A DNA stretch of 64,000 nucleotides. It comes from Rhodoferax lacus (GTDB taxonomy: Bacteria > Pseudomonadota > Gammaproteobacteria > Burkholderiales > Burkholderiaceae_C). The notes beneath the pieces are model-generated. The model did no database searches and was not told where the DNA came from. It was given only the letters and a program-made list of their open reading frames with translations. Of the stretch, positions 29,478-38,559 are shown piece by piece. The stretch's first letter is position 1; each line of letters opens with the position of its first letter. The stretch is taken from NCBI RefSeq assembly GCF_003415675.1, contig NZ_QFZK01000015.1, positions 17,312 through 81,311 of the forward strand. The letters are read 5' to 3'. A program made the translations under genes and the position numbers.

Positions 29478-30767
29478 ATGCGTGCCGCACTGTGGTTGAT
29501 GGGCTTGTTTGCGGTGGCGGTTACCGCCGCGCTGTTTGCCGGCAATGACCCCGGCACCGTAACGCTTTTCTGGCCTCCGCACAGGGTGGATGTGTCCCTG
29601 AACCTGTTCCTGCTGGCGCTGGCGCTGGTGTTTGTAACGCTGCACCTGGCGCTGCGCACGCTATCTGCTTTTTTCGGCATTCCCAAGCAGGCCCGGCGCT
29701 GGCGTTTGCAGCAACGCGAACGCGCCATCCAGTCCGCCTTGCTGGATACGTTCTCGCATCTCATGGGTGGGCGCTACATCCGTGCACGCAAGTCGGCTGA
29801 ACTGGTGGTTTCACTCGAAGAGTCGGTGGCGGCCAGCGGCGAGGCGCTCGCCTATGCCGGGCGGCTGCGTACCCTGGCCCACCTGCTGGCCGCCGAAAGC
29901 GCGCATTCCCTGCAGGACCGTAGCCTGCGCGAAAGGCATTTCCGTTTGGCGCTGGACCATGCGCAGGCGCGCGAGGCCCAAGAGATGCGCGACGGCGTTC
30001 AGTTGCGTGCCGCGCGCTGGGCGCTCGACGACCGTGATGCCGCCAAGTCCATGGAGTGGCTGGACCTGATGCCCCAGGGCGCCTCGCGCCGCACCGTGGC
30101 CCTGCGCCTGCGCTTCAAGGCGGCGCGCATGGCCTCCCGGCCCCTGCAGGCACTGGAGATGGCGCGCCTGCTGACCAAGCACCGTGCGTTTTCCGAAGTG
30201 GCGGGCAAGAGCATTGCGCGCGGCCTGGCCATAGAACATCTCAACAGCGCCCATGACCCCGTGCAGCTGCAACGCGCGTGGGATGACCTCGAGCACGCTG
30301 AGCGCGAGATGCCGGATGTGGCCATGCAGGCGGCCCAGCGTTTGTTGGACCAGGAGGGCGATGCGGCCACTTCGCGCCAGTGGCTGCTTCCCGTGTGGAA
30401 CATGCTGCAGCAGCAACCGGACGCACTGAACCTGGCGCAGAAGGTGCGACTGGTGCGCACCCTGGAGTCCGGCTTTGGCTCTGCGGGACAGGCGCCTGAG
30501 GCCCAGTGGCTGGCGCGCATTGAGTCGGCACAAATGGGCAATCCTCGTGACGCAGCCTTGCAGTACCTGGCAGGTGTGGTGTGCATGCGTCTGGGCCTGT
30601 GGGGCAAGGCCCAGCAAATGCTCAAGCAGTCGTTGGCCCTGCTGCAGGATGCCGGTCTCAAGCGGGATGCCTGGCGCGCACTGGCCGTGATGGCCGAGCA
30701 GCGGCAGGATGCAGCGGGTGCAACCGAAGCCTATCGGCAGGCGCTGGCTGAAGCTGCCAAGCGCTGA
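29478..30767 (+). CDS. hemY: HemY-type TPR membrane protein
   Basis: A 429-residue inner-membrane protein with two N-terminal helices (about 4-21 and 41-59) joined by FWPPHRVDVS, then a long soluble region of TPR-like helix pairs. It belongs to the gamma/betaproteobacterial HemY family, which is not the protoporphyrinogen oxidase of the same name; it is linked to late haem synthesis by operon position and by work on the E. coli homologue. The ATG at 29478 follows the hemX TGA at once; the frame is open much further upstream only as a shadow of hemX. It closes the hem operon. Confidence 0.9.
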   Translation: MRAALWLMGLFAVAVTAALFAGNDPGTVTLFWPPHRVDVSLNLFLLALALVFVTLHLALRTLSAFFGIPKQARRWRLQQRERAIQSALLDTFSHLMGGRYIRARKSAELVVSLEESVAASGEALAYAGRLRTLAHLLAAESAHSLQDRSLRERHFRLALDHAQAREAQEMRDGVQLRAARWALDDRDAAKSMEWLDLMPQGASRRTVALRLRFKAARMASRPLQALEMARLLTKHRAFSEVAGKSIARGLAIEHLNSAHDPVQLQRAWDDLEHAEREMPDVAMQAAQRLLDQEGDAATSRQWLLPVWNMLQQQPDALNLAQKVRLVRTLESGFGSAGQAPEAQWLARIESAQMGNPRDAALQYLAGVVCMRLGLWGKAQQMLKQSLALLQDAGLKRDAWRALAVMAEQRQDAAGATEAYRQALAEAAKR

Positions 30768-30856
30768 AGCAGCGGGCCTTGCCCGGCGTCAACATGCGGT
30801 GAAATCTAGGTGTCTGTCCGGGTGACGGGCCACCGCTTCGGGGCTATTATTCGGTG

Positions 30857-31936
30857 ATGGGAACCTTGATTCAACACCTGATAAAACTCACCGACCACCG
30901 CGAGCGGGACCTTCTGGAACTCACCATGTCCAAAGCCCTGATCGACCTGCTGCCCTTGCAGCGTGTGGTTATTGCAAGGGTCGTAAGCGAGGAGGGCAGC
31001 AACCGCTGGTTGCAGGTGGCCCGGCTCGATGCCAAAGGGGGTGGCATGGTGGCAGACCCGCTGCATGTGGACTTTTCCAGCCTGCCCAAACTCGAAGACG
31101 AAAAAGACCGGCTGCGCTGCATTCAGACACGCAGCCGTGTGGAAGTGGCGCTGCAAGGTGATGCCGGCCCGCGCATCAGCTACGCCCCCCTGTTCGAGAG
31201 CTCTCGTACCGATGATGATGGCGTACTGGAAATCCATGCCCCCAAGGGACTGACCGAGGCTGAGCAGGGTACCGTCGATGTGCTGCTGCATGTCTACCGC
31301 AATATGTACCACCTGCTGGCCTACAGCGACCGTGACGGCCTGACGGGCCTGTTCAACCGCAAGTCACTGGATGACACGTTTTACAGCGCCGTGCTGGAAG
31401 AGCTGGATGAGGGCGCAGGCTCCTCGGCCTATGCCCCATTGGACTCCAAACCGGTAGTGGGTCAGGAGCGGCGCCACCGCGTGCCACCCAACTACTGGCT
31501 GGGTACGGTCAGCGTGGACCACTTCAACGCCATTGGCGAGAAAAGCGGCCACCTGATTGCCGAAGAAGTGCTGCTGCTGGTGGCACGCATCCTGAACAAC
31601 ACTTTCCGCACCTATGACCGCATTTACCGGCTGGGTGGCGAACAGTTTGCGGTGCTGATGCATTGCCCTGATGAGGGGCTGGTGCTGGCGGCCTTTGAGC
31701 GCTTTCGCACCAACATGGACAAGTTCAACTTCCCGCAGGCGGGGCACATCACCGCCTGTGGTGGCTTTACCCGCATCACGGCCGATGACTCGCCCAGTAC
31801 CGCACTGGAGCGCGCCGAGCGCGCGGTGGACTATGGTCAGCACCAGGGTGGCAACCAGGTTGCCAGCTATGGCGAACTGGTGCGCAAAGGCCTGCTGGGT
31901 GATCTGGTCAACGTGGGCGACGTGGACCTGTTTTAA
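30857..31936 (+). CDS. GGDEF-domain protein with degenerate active site
   Basis: A 359-residue cytosolic protein. The N-terminal 150 residues look like a GAF-type sensor. The GGDEF domain begins DRDGLTGLFNRKSLDD (about 158-173). The signature at 260-264 is GGEQF instead of GG(D/E)EF, so the key acidic residue is replaced by glutamine, and the upstream metal motif reads VDHFNAIGEKSGH rather than DIDxFKxxND. A loop of about 28 residues (186-213) interrupts the domain before PNYWLGTVSVDHF. It therefore probably does not make c-di-GMP and may be a receptor or scaffold. ATG at 30857; a GTG one codon earlier is equally possible. No clear operon partner. Confidence 0.85.
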   Translation: MGTLIQHLIKLTDHRERDLLELTMSKALIDLLPLQRVVIARVVSEEGSNRWLQVARLDAKGGGMVADPLHVDFSSLPKLEDEKDRLRCIQTRSRVEVALQGDAGPRISYAPLFESSRTDDDGVLEIHAPKGLTEAEQGTVDVLLHVYRNMYHLLAYSDRDGLTGLFNRKSLDDTFYSAVLEELDEGAGSSAYAPLDSKPVVGQERRHRVPPNYWLGTVSVDHFNAIGEKSGHLIAEEVLLLVARILNNTFRTYDRIYRLGGEQFAVLMHCPDEGLVLAAFERFRTNMDKFNFPQAGHITACGGFTRITADDSPSTALERAERAVDYGQHQGGNQVASYGELVRKGLLGDLVNVGDVDLF

Positions 31937-31961
31937 GGCGCCCGCGCACTGCCTCTGGTTC

Positions 31962-32639
31962 TCAGCCAATCGCCCTGAAGCACTCTGGCAGGCCAGCGCT
32001 GGCTTCGCTCCAGTGCAGCGCGCCGCTCTGAAAATCGTATTCGGCCAGCGTCTGCAACGGCCCGCCAATGTCCTTGGCGACGTAGGACAGAAGGCAAAGC
32101 CGGCTCACTGTCAGACGCAAGTGCCCGCTGTGCGCAAAGCTGTCCAACTGCGTTTGCACAGTTGCCATAGGCCAGGCGTCCGCATACAGGCCCACGGTGA
32201 CGTGGGGAATGTAGTCTTCCGCGGCTGAGTGCAAGCCACTGCCAGCCAGGCTGGAGCGCAACTGGCCAAGGTGACCTGCGTCCTCCTGCACACTCAGGTA
32301 GGGCACCGAGCTGAAGCTGGCCAAGCCACCGATTCCGATTTCAAAAGAAGATCTGCCTGCCTGGCGCAAGGCTGCCAGCTGCCGTCCCAGGGCTTGGGCA
32401 CCAAAGTCATCGGCATGCTGTGGCGCGGCGCTGGGAAAGCCGCACAGCGCCACCGTGACATGCGCCTGGCGGCAGTAGCCGTCCAGCAAACGGTCAGCCA
32501 GGTGCGTTTGCGCGGCTTGCACGCGCTGGCGCACTGCTTCGGTATCCACCAGCAGCGCCCACAGCGCATAGTGCGGCCGCCCCAGATGCCACTCGGGAAA
32601 ATCACGGCGTTGGTTGCGAAGGGTGTACTCGGTGTTCAT
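31962..32639 (-). CDS. 2H phosphoesterase (2'-5' RNA ligase-like)
   Basis: A 225-residue protein with two H-x-T-x motifs, AHVTVALCGF (H60, T62) and PHVTVGLYAD (H146, T148), the signature of the 2H phosphoesterase superfamily. These act on 2',3'-cyclic or 2'-5'-linked RNA ends or small cyclic phosphates; the substrate here is unknown. No Shine-Dalgarno is visible, and the ATG starts only two bases after the U-tract of the rne terminator, so expression would need read-through or a promoter inside the rne 3' end. It faces the GGDEF gene tail to tail with a 25-base gap. Confidence 0.8.
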   Translation of the reverse strand: MNTEYTLRNQRRDFPEWHLGRPHYALWALLVDTEAVRQRVQAAQTHLADRLLDGYCRQAHVTVALCGFPSAAPQHADDFGAQALGRQLAALRQAGRSSFEIGIGGLASFSSVPYLSVQEDAGHLGQLRSSLAGSGLHSAAEDYIPHVTVGLYADAWPMATVQTQLDSFAHSGHLRLTVSRLCLLSYVAKDIGGPLQTLAEYDFQSGALHWSEASAGLPECFRAIG

Positions 32640-32641
32640 AC

Positions 32642-32672
32642 AAAAAAGGGCACCTCGCGGTGCCCTTTTTTT
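32642..32672 (-). terminator. Rho-independent terminator of rne
   Basis: A perfect stem (GGGCACC / GGTGCCC) with a four-base loop, flanked by six A on one side and seven T on the other, so it can work in both directions. For the minus strand it follows the rne stop by about 30 bases. Confidence 0.9.
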
Positions 32673-32702
32673 ACCTCAGCGTGTTGACGCTGTGGATGGC
32701 GC

Positions 32703-35700
32703 TCAGGACGGGTTGGTCTCTTCGAACGGCAGCGTCATGTTGCGCAGGTCACGCTTGGTTTCCACCAGCACCAGAGGGCCGGCTTCCACGTTCACGGCAG
32801 CGGGGCGCTCGCGTGGCACGTGTACCACCTGGGCTTCGGCAGCGATGGCCGCCTGCACTTTGGCTACGCTGTCGGCGTTGGTGTTGACCCATTGCAGGCC
32901 GGAGCCCTGTGCCACTTGCACCAGGTCGTCCTGGGGCAGGGCATAGCTGGTCACCTTGGGCATGCTGGCCGAGGCCGCTGCTGCAGGCGCCGGGGCTTCT
33001 GTACGTGCCGGGGCACGCACAGGCTCTGCACGCACGGGTGCTGCCACGGGTTCCACGGCAGGTGCGGGGGCTGCGACTGCAGCCACCACAGCGGCAGAAA
33101 CCGGAGCGCTTGCAGGCGCTTCAGTGGCCACTACCGGAGCAGCAACAGCGACTTCCTGGCGAATCTGAACAGGAGCTTCTGCGGCAAAAGGCGCTGCATC
33201 GACGGGCGGCAGTTCCGCTACACCGTTTTCGGTGAACTCATGGCGCTGGGGGCGGTCACCACGCGGGCCACGGTCACGGCCATAGCGGTCACGCGAGCGC
33301 TTTTCGCGCGGCTCGCCATTGTTGCCATTGCCATTGCCATTGCCGTTGCGGGGCTCATTGCCTTCGGCACCAGGTGCTGCAGTTGCCTGTGCATCTTCGG
33401 GCACAAACATGGGCTGCTGCGACTGGCCTTCGCCTTGGGCGTTTACGCCTTCAGGACGCGGACCACGGTCACCGCCGCGGCCACGGCCACCACGGCCACG
33501 GCCACCACGGCCTTCGCCGCGCTGGCCTTCCTGGCCTTCGGCACCGGCATCCGTACGGTTCTCGTCGCGCTCGGTGGGGCGGGCTTCGCCCTCAGCACCT
33601 TCTACGCGCTCGGCGCGGGGAGGGCGGTTGCCGCGCTCACCACGCTCGCCGCCACGGTCACCACGCTCGGTGCGGGGTGCGCGCTCGGGGCGGGCTTCGC
33701 GGTTGCCGTTTTCAGGGTTCAGGTTTGCGTTGCCGGCATCGATGCCAACGGCTTCAGGGGCCATGGGCTTGCCTTCGGCATCAAAGCGCTCGCGCTGCTG
33801 GCCGTTACCACGCTCGCCGCGCTCACCGCGTTCCGTGCGCTCGCCGCCACGGCCACCGCGTCCACCACGGCCGCCACGCTCACCGCGCTCGGTACGCTCG
33901 CCTTCAGGGCGCGCGTCGGGGCGTTGGCCTTCGGTGCGCTGGCCTTCGGGACGATCGCCACGGCCTTCACCGCGCGGACCGCGGTTGCCATCACGGCCAC
34001 CATCGCGTCCGCCACGGCCACCACGTCCGCCTTCACGTCCACCTTCGCGGGGTGGGCGTGCATCGCGCTTTTCTTCGGTCTTGGCAGCGGGTGCGGCCAC
34101 TACCGGCTTGGCAACCACGGGTGCGGGCGCTTCGCCACCCAGCAGGTTTTTGATCCAGCCAAAGAAGCCGGTGCTGGCCGGTGCCACGGGGGCAGGCGCC
34201 ACCACGGGCTTGGGTGCAACAGCAGCGACCGGTGCCACCTTGGCCACTTCGGGCTTAGGCACTGCCACGGGGGCGGGCGCATCCGGCAGCACGCCCTTGA
34301 TGATGGGCACTTGCTTGTTGGTGGGCTCTTGCGAGCGGCGGGTCACGCTGGTGGCGTCTTCCATCTCGTCAGCCATCTTGTAGCTGGCTTCGATGTTGTC
34401 CAGACGCGGGTCGTCGTGCTTCAGACGCTCGAGCTTGTAGTTGGGCGTTTCCAGGTTCTTGTTGGGAACCATGAGCACGTTGATGCGCTGCTTGAGTTCG
34501 ATCTTGGCGATCTCGGTGCGCTTCTCGTTGAGCAGAAAGGAGGCCACGTCCACCGGCACCTGGCACAAGACGGAGGCTGTGTTGTCCTTGAGGGACTCTT
34601 CCTGGATGATGCGCAGAATTTGCAGGGCCGAGCTCTCGGTGTCACGGATGTGGCCGGAGCCGCCGCAACGTGGGCAGGGGATGGATGCACCTTCGCTGAG
34701 CGCGGGGCGCAGACGCTGGCGGCTCATTTCCATCAGGCCGAATTTGCTGATGGTGCCGAACTGCACACGGGCACGGTCCTGGCGCAGGGCGTCGCGCAAG
34801 CGGTTTTCCACTTCGCGGCGGTTGCGGGACTCTTCCATGTCGATAAAGTCGATCACGATCAGGCCACCCAAGTCGCGCAGACGCATCTGGCGGGCCACTT
34901 CGTCAGCGGCTTCCAGGTTGGTGCGGGTGGCGGTTTCTTCGATGTCGCCGCCCTTGATGGCGCGGGCCGAGTTCACGTCCACGCTCACCAATGCTTCGGT
35001 GTGGTCGATCACGATGGCGCCACCCGAAGGCAGTTGCACGGTGCGGGCATAGGCCGATTCGATCTGGTGTTCGATCTGGAAGCGGCTGAACAGGGGCGCG
35101 TCATCGCGGTAGCGCTTCACGCGGGCGGCATGCTCGGGCATGACGTGTGCCATGAACTGCTGGGCCTGCTCGTACACGTCGTCGGTGTCGATCAGGATGT
35201 CGCCGATGTCGTGGTTGAAGTAGTCGCGGATGGCGCGGATCACCAGGCTGGATTCCTGGTAAATCAGGTAGGCGCCCTTGCCACCCTTGGCGGCGCCGTC
35301 GATGGCGCTCCAGAGTTTGAGCAGGTAGTTCAGGTCCCACTGCAGTTCGGGCGCGCTGCGGCCAATGCCGGCGGTGCGGGCAATGATGCTCATGCCATTG
35401 GGGTACTCGAGCTGGTCGAGGGCTTCCTTCAGGTCGGCACGGTCTTCGCCTTCGATGCGGCGGCTCACACCACCGCCGCGCGGGTTGTTAGGCATCAAGA
35501 CCACATAGCGGCCGGCCAGCGAGACGAAGGTGGTGAGGGCCGCGCCCTTGTTTCCACGCTCTTCTTTTTCCACCTGCACCAGCAGTTCCTGGCCTTCGCG
35601 GATGGCGTCCTGTATGCGGGCATTGCCGGCGGAGACGCCTTGCTGGAAGAACTGTTTGGAGATTTCCTTGAAGGGCAGAAAGCCGTGGCGGTCTTCACCG

Positions 35701-35879
35701 TAGTCCACAAAGCAGGCTTCCAACGAAGGCTCGACGCGGGTAACCACGGCCTTGTAGATATTGCCCTTGCGCTGTTCGCGCCCTTCGATTTCGATTTCGT
35801 AGTCGAGGAGTTTTTGTCCGTCGACAATGGCCAGGCGGCGTTCTTCAGCCTGCGTAGCGTTGATCAGCATCCGTTTCAT
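32703..35879 (-). CDS. rne: Ribonuclease E
   Basis: A 1058-residue endoribonuclease and degradosome scaffold. The N-terminal catalytic half begins [20 protein letters not shown], has the S1 domain ([20 protein letters not shown]), the DNase-I-like catalytic part with [13 protein letters not shown] and [17 protein letters not shown], and the zinc link [12 protein letters not shown] near 405-416. From about residue 600 it becomes low-complexity, with Arg/Gly/Glu-rich tracts ([22 protein letters not shown]) and then Ala/Pro/Val repeats, the non-catalytic RNA- and partner-binding arm. A conserved C-terminal tail ends [19 protein letters not shown] lies ten bases before the ATG. The long structured leader suggests autoregulation, as known for E. 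coli rne. Confidence 0.97.
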   Translation of the reverse strand: MKRMLINATQAEERRLAIVDGQKLLDYEIEIEGREQRKGNIYKAVVTRVEPSLEACFVDYGEDRHGFLPFKEISKQFFQQGVSAGNARIQDAIREGQELLVQVEKEERGNKGAALTTFVSLAGRYVVLMPNNPRGGGVSRRIEGEDRADLKEALDQLEYPNGMSIIARTAGIGRSAPELQWDLNYLLKLWSAIDGAAKGGKGAYLIYQESSLVIRAIRDYFNHDIGDILIDTDDVYEQAQQFMAHVMPEHAARVKRYRDDAPLFSRFQIEHQIESAYARTVQLPSGGAIVIDHTEALVSVDVNSARAIKGGDIEETATRTNLEAADEVARQMRLRDLGGLIVIDFIDMEESRNRREVENRLRDALRQDRARVQFGTISKFGLMEMSRQRLRPALSEGASIPCPRCGGSGHIRDTESSALQILRIIQEESLKDNTASVLCQVPVDVASFLLNEKRTEIAKIELKQRINVLMVPNKNLETPNYKLERLKHDDPRLDNIEASYKMADEMEDATSVTRRSQEPTNKQVPIIKGVLPDAPAPVAVPKPEVAKVAPVAAVAPKPVVAPAPVAPASTGFFGWIKNLLGGEAPAPVVAKPVVAAPAAKTEEKRDARPPREGGREGGRGGRGGRDGGRDGNRGPRGEGRGDRPEGQRTEGQRPDARPEGERTERGERGGRGGRGGRGGERTERGERGERGNGQQRERFDAEGKPMAPEAVGIDAGNANLNPENGNREARPERAPRTERGDRGGERGERGNRPPRAERVEGAEGEARPTERDENRTDAGAEGQEGQRGEGRGGRGRGGRGRGGDRGPRPEGVNAQGEGQSQQPMFVPEDAQATAAPGAEGNEPRNGNGNGNGNNGEPREKRSRDRYGRDRGPRGDRPQRHEFTENGVAELPPVDAAPFAAEAPVQIRQEVAVAAPVVATEAPASAPVSAAVVAAVAAPAPAVEPVAAPVRAEPVRAPARTEAPAPAAAASASMPKVTSYALPQDDLVQVAQGSGLQWVNTNADSVAKVQAAIAAEAQVVHVPRERPAAVNVEAGPLVLVETKRDLRNMTLPFEETNPS

Positions 35880-36373
35880 GGAGTGCGTCCTTCTTCAGTT
35901 TGTACATGCCCAGGATGGGCTAACGGTGCCTTGCTGACGAACTGAAGTGAGGAGGAATTGCCGGAGAACTTCGAACTACACGAGGTGTCGAAGCGTAGGC
36001 ACGTGGATGGGAACGAGGGGGGAAGTTTGTGCATGTGCTCTCTGTTCAGAGGCACACGGCACCGAATCAAGGCGGGCTGCGGGTGGACGCACGGCCATGG
36101 ACAGGGCGCTAACGCTCTGTAGGCACATGTTGAATAGTCTCCACAACACAAACATCTCGTTTTTATCCGTTTGCCAACCGTGGGTTGGCAAACTTGGGGT
36201 ATTCCGTATCAGGGTTTCAATTCGTCGGCTTGGCCGCTTTGCAGACTGCCATCACACGCAGGTGGCGGGTGATTTACAGGCTGACCAAGGCGGTGGCATC
36301 GACCTTCCAGCGCAGCGGAAAATGGGGTGTGGACTAAACTCCAGCTAAATCAACCACTTACAGCGCGTCGCTA
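35880..36373 (-). promoter_or_regulatory. Long structured leader/intergenic region between rne and rluC
   Basis: 494 non-coding bases between divergent genes. Three hairpins can be read: CTTCG plus ACAC / GTGT plus CGAAG (35969-35993, with a four-base bulge); ACAGGGCG-CTAA-CGCTCTGT (36101-36120, one G-U pair); and an 11-bp perfect palindrome GTTTGCCAACC / GGTTGGCAAAC with a three-base loop (36169-36193). The first two lie on the rne side and would be in a long rne 5' UTR. RNase E controls its own mRNA through such a leader in E. coli; extending that to this gene is inference. The promoter positions themselves are not clear. Confidence 0.5.
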
Positions 36374-37477
36374 GTGAAACACATTATAGGGGCCAATCTG
36401 ACTTCCACCGTTCCCCAATCACAAACACTTACTGTGGACGAAGATTCTGCAGGCCAGCGTCTGGACAACTTCCTGATGCGCCAGCTCAAGGGTGTGCCCA
36501 AGACCCATGTCTACCGCATCATCCGCAGCGGCGAAGTGCGCATCAACAAGGGCCGCGTGTCGGCCGACACCCGCATTGCCGCCGGTGACTTGGTGCGCCT
36601 GCCGCCGGTGCGCGTGTCCGAGCGTGCGGATGAAAAGGCACAGGCCATGGCAGCGCTGGCTGAAAAGGCGGCCAGCAGCGGGCAGGGCGGCAGTGCCGCC
36701 AGCTCCACAGGCGGCTTTGCGCCGGCCAAGGACTTCCCCATTTTGTTTGAGGACGATTTCTTCCTGGCCATCAACAAACCCGCTGGTGTGGCCGTGCATG
36801 GCGGCTCGGGCGTGAGTTTTGGCGTGATCGAGCAGCTGCGCATGGCCAGGCCGCGCGCCCCGTATCTGGAGCTGGCGCACCGCCTGGACCGCGAGACCTC
36901 GGGCATCCTGATCGTGGCCAAACGGCGCAGCGCCCTCAAGAAACTGCAGGACCAGTTCCGAGAGCGCGAAACCGGCAAGATCTATCTGGCCATGGTGCTG
37001 GGCCTGTGGCCCGAGAGCCTCAAGGTCTTGAGCAAACCGCTCCATAAATATGTGCTGCCGGGCAAGGACGGTCAGGCCGAAGGTGGCGAGCGGCGCGTCA
37101 AGGTGGTGGCCCGGGACGATCCGGACGGCATGCCCTCGCTCACCATGGTCAAGCTGCGCGGCACCTCGGCGCCGGATGCCGTGCCGCCGGTTTCGCTGTT
37201 GGAGGTCACACTCAAAACCGGGCGCACCCACCAGATCCGCGTGCACCTGGCCTCTGAAGGCATGCCCATCGTGGGGGATGACAAGTACGGCAATTTCGAT
37301 GTCAACAAGGAGCTGGCCCGGGTGGCGGGTGCAGGCGGCCTCAAGCGCATGTTTTTGCATGCCTGGCGCTTCCAGTGCAATCACCCCGGCACCGGCAAGC
37401 GCATGGAATTGCAGGCAGAATTGCCGGCCGAACTTGCTGCCTTTTTGCAGCATGCCTTGCCCCCCACCGCCGAGTAG
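36374..37477 (+). CDS. rluC: Large-subunit 23S rRNA pseudouridine synthase (RluC type)
   Basis: A 367-residue RluA-family enzyme; RluC makes pseudouridines 955, 2504 and 2580 of 23S rRNA. An S4 RNA-binding domain (about 28-80: QRLDNFLMRQLKGVPKTHVY) precedes the catalytic domain with AHRLDRETSGILIVAK (D172) and the C-terminal TGRTHQIRVHLASEGMPIVGD. An Ala/Gly/Ser-rich linker (95-118) joins them. The start is GTG at 36374. Ten bases separate its stop from the HAD phosphatase gene. Placement opposite rne is standard in proteobacteria and favours RluC over RluD. Confidence 0.93.
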   Translation: MKHIIGANLTSTVPQSQTLTVDEDSAGQRLDNFLMRQLKGVPKTHVYRIIRSGEVRINKGRVSADTRIAAGDLVRLPPVRVSERADEKAQAMAALAEKAASSGQGGSAASSTGGFAPAKDFPILFEDDFFLAINKPAGVAVHGGSGVSFGVIEQLRMARPRAPYLELAHRLDRETSGILIVAKRRSALKKLQDQFRERETGKIYLAMVLGLWPESLKVLSKPLHKYVLPGKDGQAEGGERRVKVVARDDPDGMPSLTMVKLRGTSAPDAVPPVSLLEVTLKTGRTHQIRVHLASEGMPIVGDDKYGNFDVNKELARVAGAGGLKRMFLHAWRFQCNHPGTGKRMELQAELPAELAAFLQHALPPTAE

Positions 37478-37486
37478 CCCCACCCC

Positions 37487-38164
37487 ATGTCCAGACTGAC
37501 GGCCGCGCCCACGCGCCAATTCGACCTGATTGCCTTCGACTGGGACGGCACGCTGTTCGACTCCACCGCCATCATCACCCGCTGCATCCAGGAGGCGGTG
37601 CGCGATGTGGGCGGCACCGTGCCCAATGACACCGATGCGTCCTATGTCATCGGCATGGGCCTGATGGCAGCCCTGGCCCATGCGGCGCCCGATGTGCCCA
37701 AAGACAAATACCCGCTGCTGGGCGAGCGCTACAAGCACCACTACACCCTGCACCAGCACGACATCAGCCTGTTTGAAGGCGTGCTGCCCCTGCTGCATGC
37801 GCTCAAGAGCCGCCAGCACTTTCTGGCCGTGGCCACAGGCAAAAGCCGCCGCGGTCTGGACGAAACTCTGGCCCGCGAGGAACTGCAGGGCCTCTTCAAC
37901 GCCTCCCGCACCGCGGATGAGACGGCCGGCAAACCCCACCCGCTGATGCTGCAGGAGCTGATGGCCGAATTCGGTGTGGCACCCGAGCGCCTGCTGATGA
38001 TTGGCGACACCACCCACGATTTGCAGATGGCCCTGAACGCCGGTTGCCCCAGTGTGGGCGTGAGCTACGGCGCGCATGACCACGCGGCGTTTGTGGCACT
38101 GCAGCCGCGGTTTGTGGCCCATTCGGTGGCAGAACTGCAGCAATGGCTGCTGACCCATGGCTGA
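37487..38164 (+). CDS. HAD-superfamily phosphatase (phosphoglycolate-phosphatase-like)
   Basis: A 225-residue hydrolase. Motif I is AFDWDGTLFDST with the nucleophile aspartate at about residue 17. Motif II is VATGKSRRGLDETL, with lysine from the ENP region GKPHPLMLQEL, and motif IV is LLMIGDTTHDLQMA. A helical cap sits between I and II. It resembles Gph/YrfG-type phosphoglycolate or nucleotide phosphatases; substrate not certain. It overlaps the following Rieske gene by eight bases, so the rluC-phosphatase-Rieske-sppA string is likely one operon. Confidence 0.88.
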   Translation: MSRLTAAPTRQFDLIAFDWDGTLFDSTAIITRCIQEAVRDVGGTVPNDTDASYVIGMGLMAALAHAAPDVPKDKYPLLGERYKHHYTLHQHDISLFEGVLPLLHALKSRQHFLAVATGKSRRGLDETLAREELQGLFNASRTADETAGKPHPLMLQELMAEFGVAPERLLMIGDTTHDLQMALNAGCPSVGVSYGAHDHAAFVALQPRFVAHSVAELQQWLLTHG

Positions 38165-38558
38165 ACTTTGGGTTCCGCCGAAAGACGGGTTTGAGCCGCA
38201 GGCCATTGCCCTGTGCAATTCGGATGTGCTGGTCAACAGCGGCGAGGCCGCACCCTTTGATGTGGTGTATTGTGGCAAGACCTGCATGGCCTTTGCCATC
38301 CGTTATGACAACACGGTGTACGCCTATCTGAACCGCTGCTCCCATGTGCCCATGGAAATGGACTACCAGCCCAACCGCTTTTTTGATCTGACCGGCCACT
38401 GGCTGATCTGTGCCACCCACGGCGCCACCTACAGCCCCAGGACGGGCGCCTGCAGGGGTGGCCCCTGCCGCGGCGGACTCATCAAGATTGAGACTTCCGA
38501 GTTTGACGGTGTAGTGCACTGGCATACTGCCCATCAAATGCAACCCGTGAACTTCTGA
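38157..38558 (+). CDS. Rieske [2Fe-2S] protein
   Basis: A 133-residue single-domain Rieske protein. The cluster ligands are seen as CSHVPMEMD (C61, H63) and CATHGATYSP (C85, H88). It has no membrane helix and no catalytic mononuclear iron domain, so it is a ferredoxin-like electron carrier of unknown partner. The start lies inside the last codons of the phosphatase gene; sppA begins one base after its stop. The same order occurs in related Burkholderiales as far as I recall. Confidence 0.9.
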   Translation: MAELWVPPKDGFEPQAIALCNSDVLVNSGEAAPFDVVYCGKTCMAFAIRYDNTVYAYLNRCSHVPMEMDYQPNRFFDLTGHWLICATHGATYSPRTGACRGGPCRGGLIKIETSEFDGVVHWHTAHQMQPVNF

Positions 38559-38559
38559 C

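Noticed and set aside
33240..34000. Arg/Gly repeats in rne considered as a CRISPR or tandem DNA array
   Set aside because: The repeats are codon-level (RGG, GER, TER), irregular in spacing and in frame with RNase E; no constant repeat-spacer structure exists.
32820..35945. 1041-codon open frame on the plus strand opposite rne
   Set aside because: Same GC-bias effect. The Thr/Ala-rich repeats are the mirror of the Arg/Gly-rich RNase E arm, not an independent protein.
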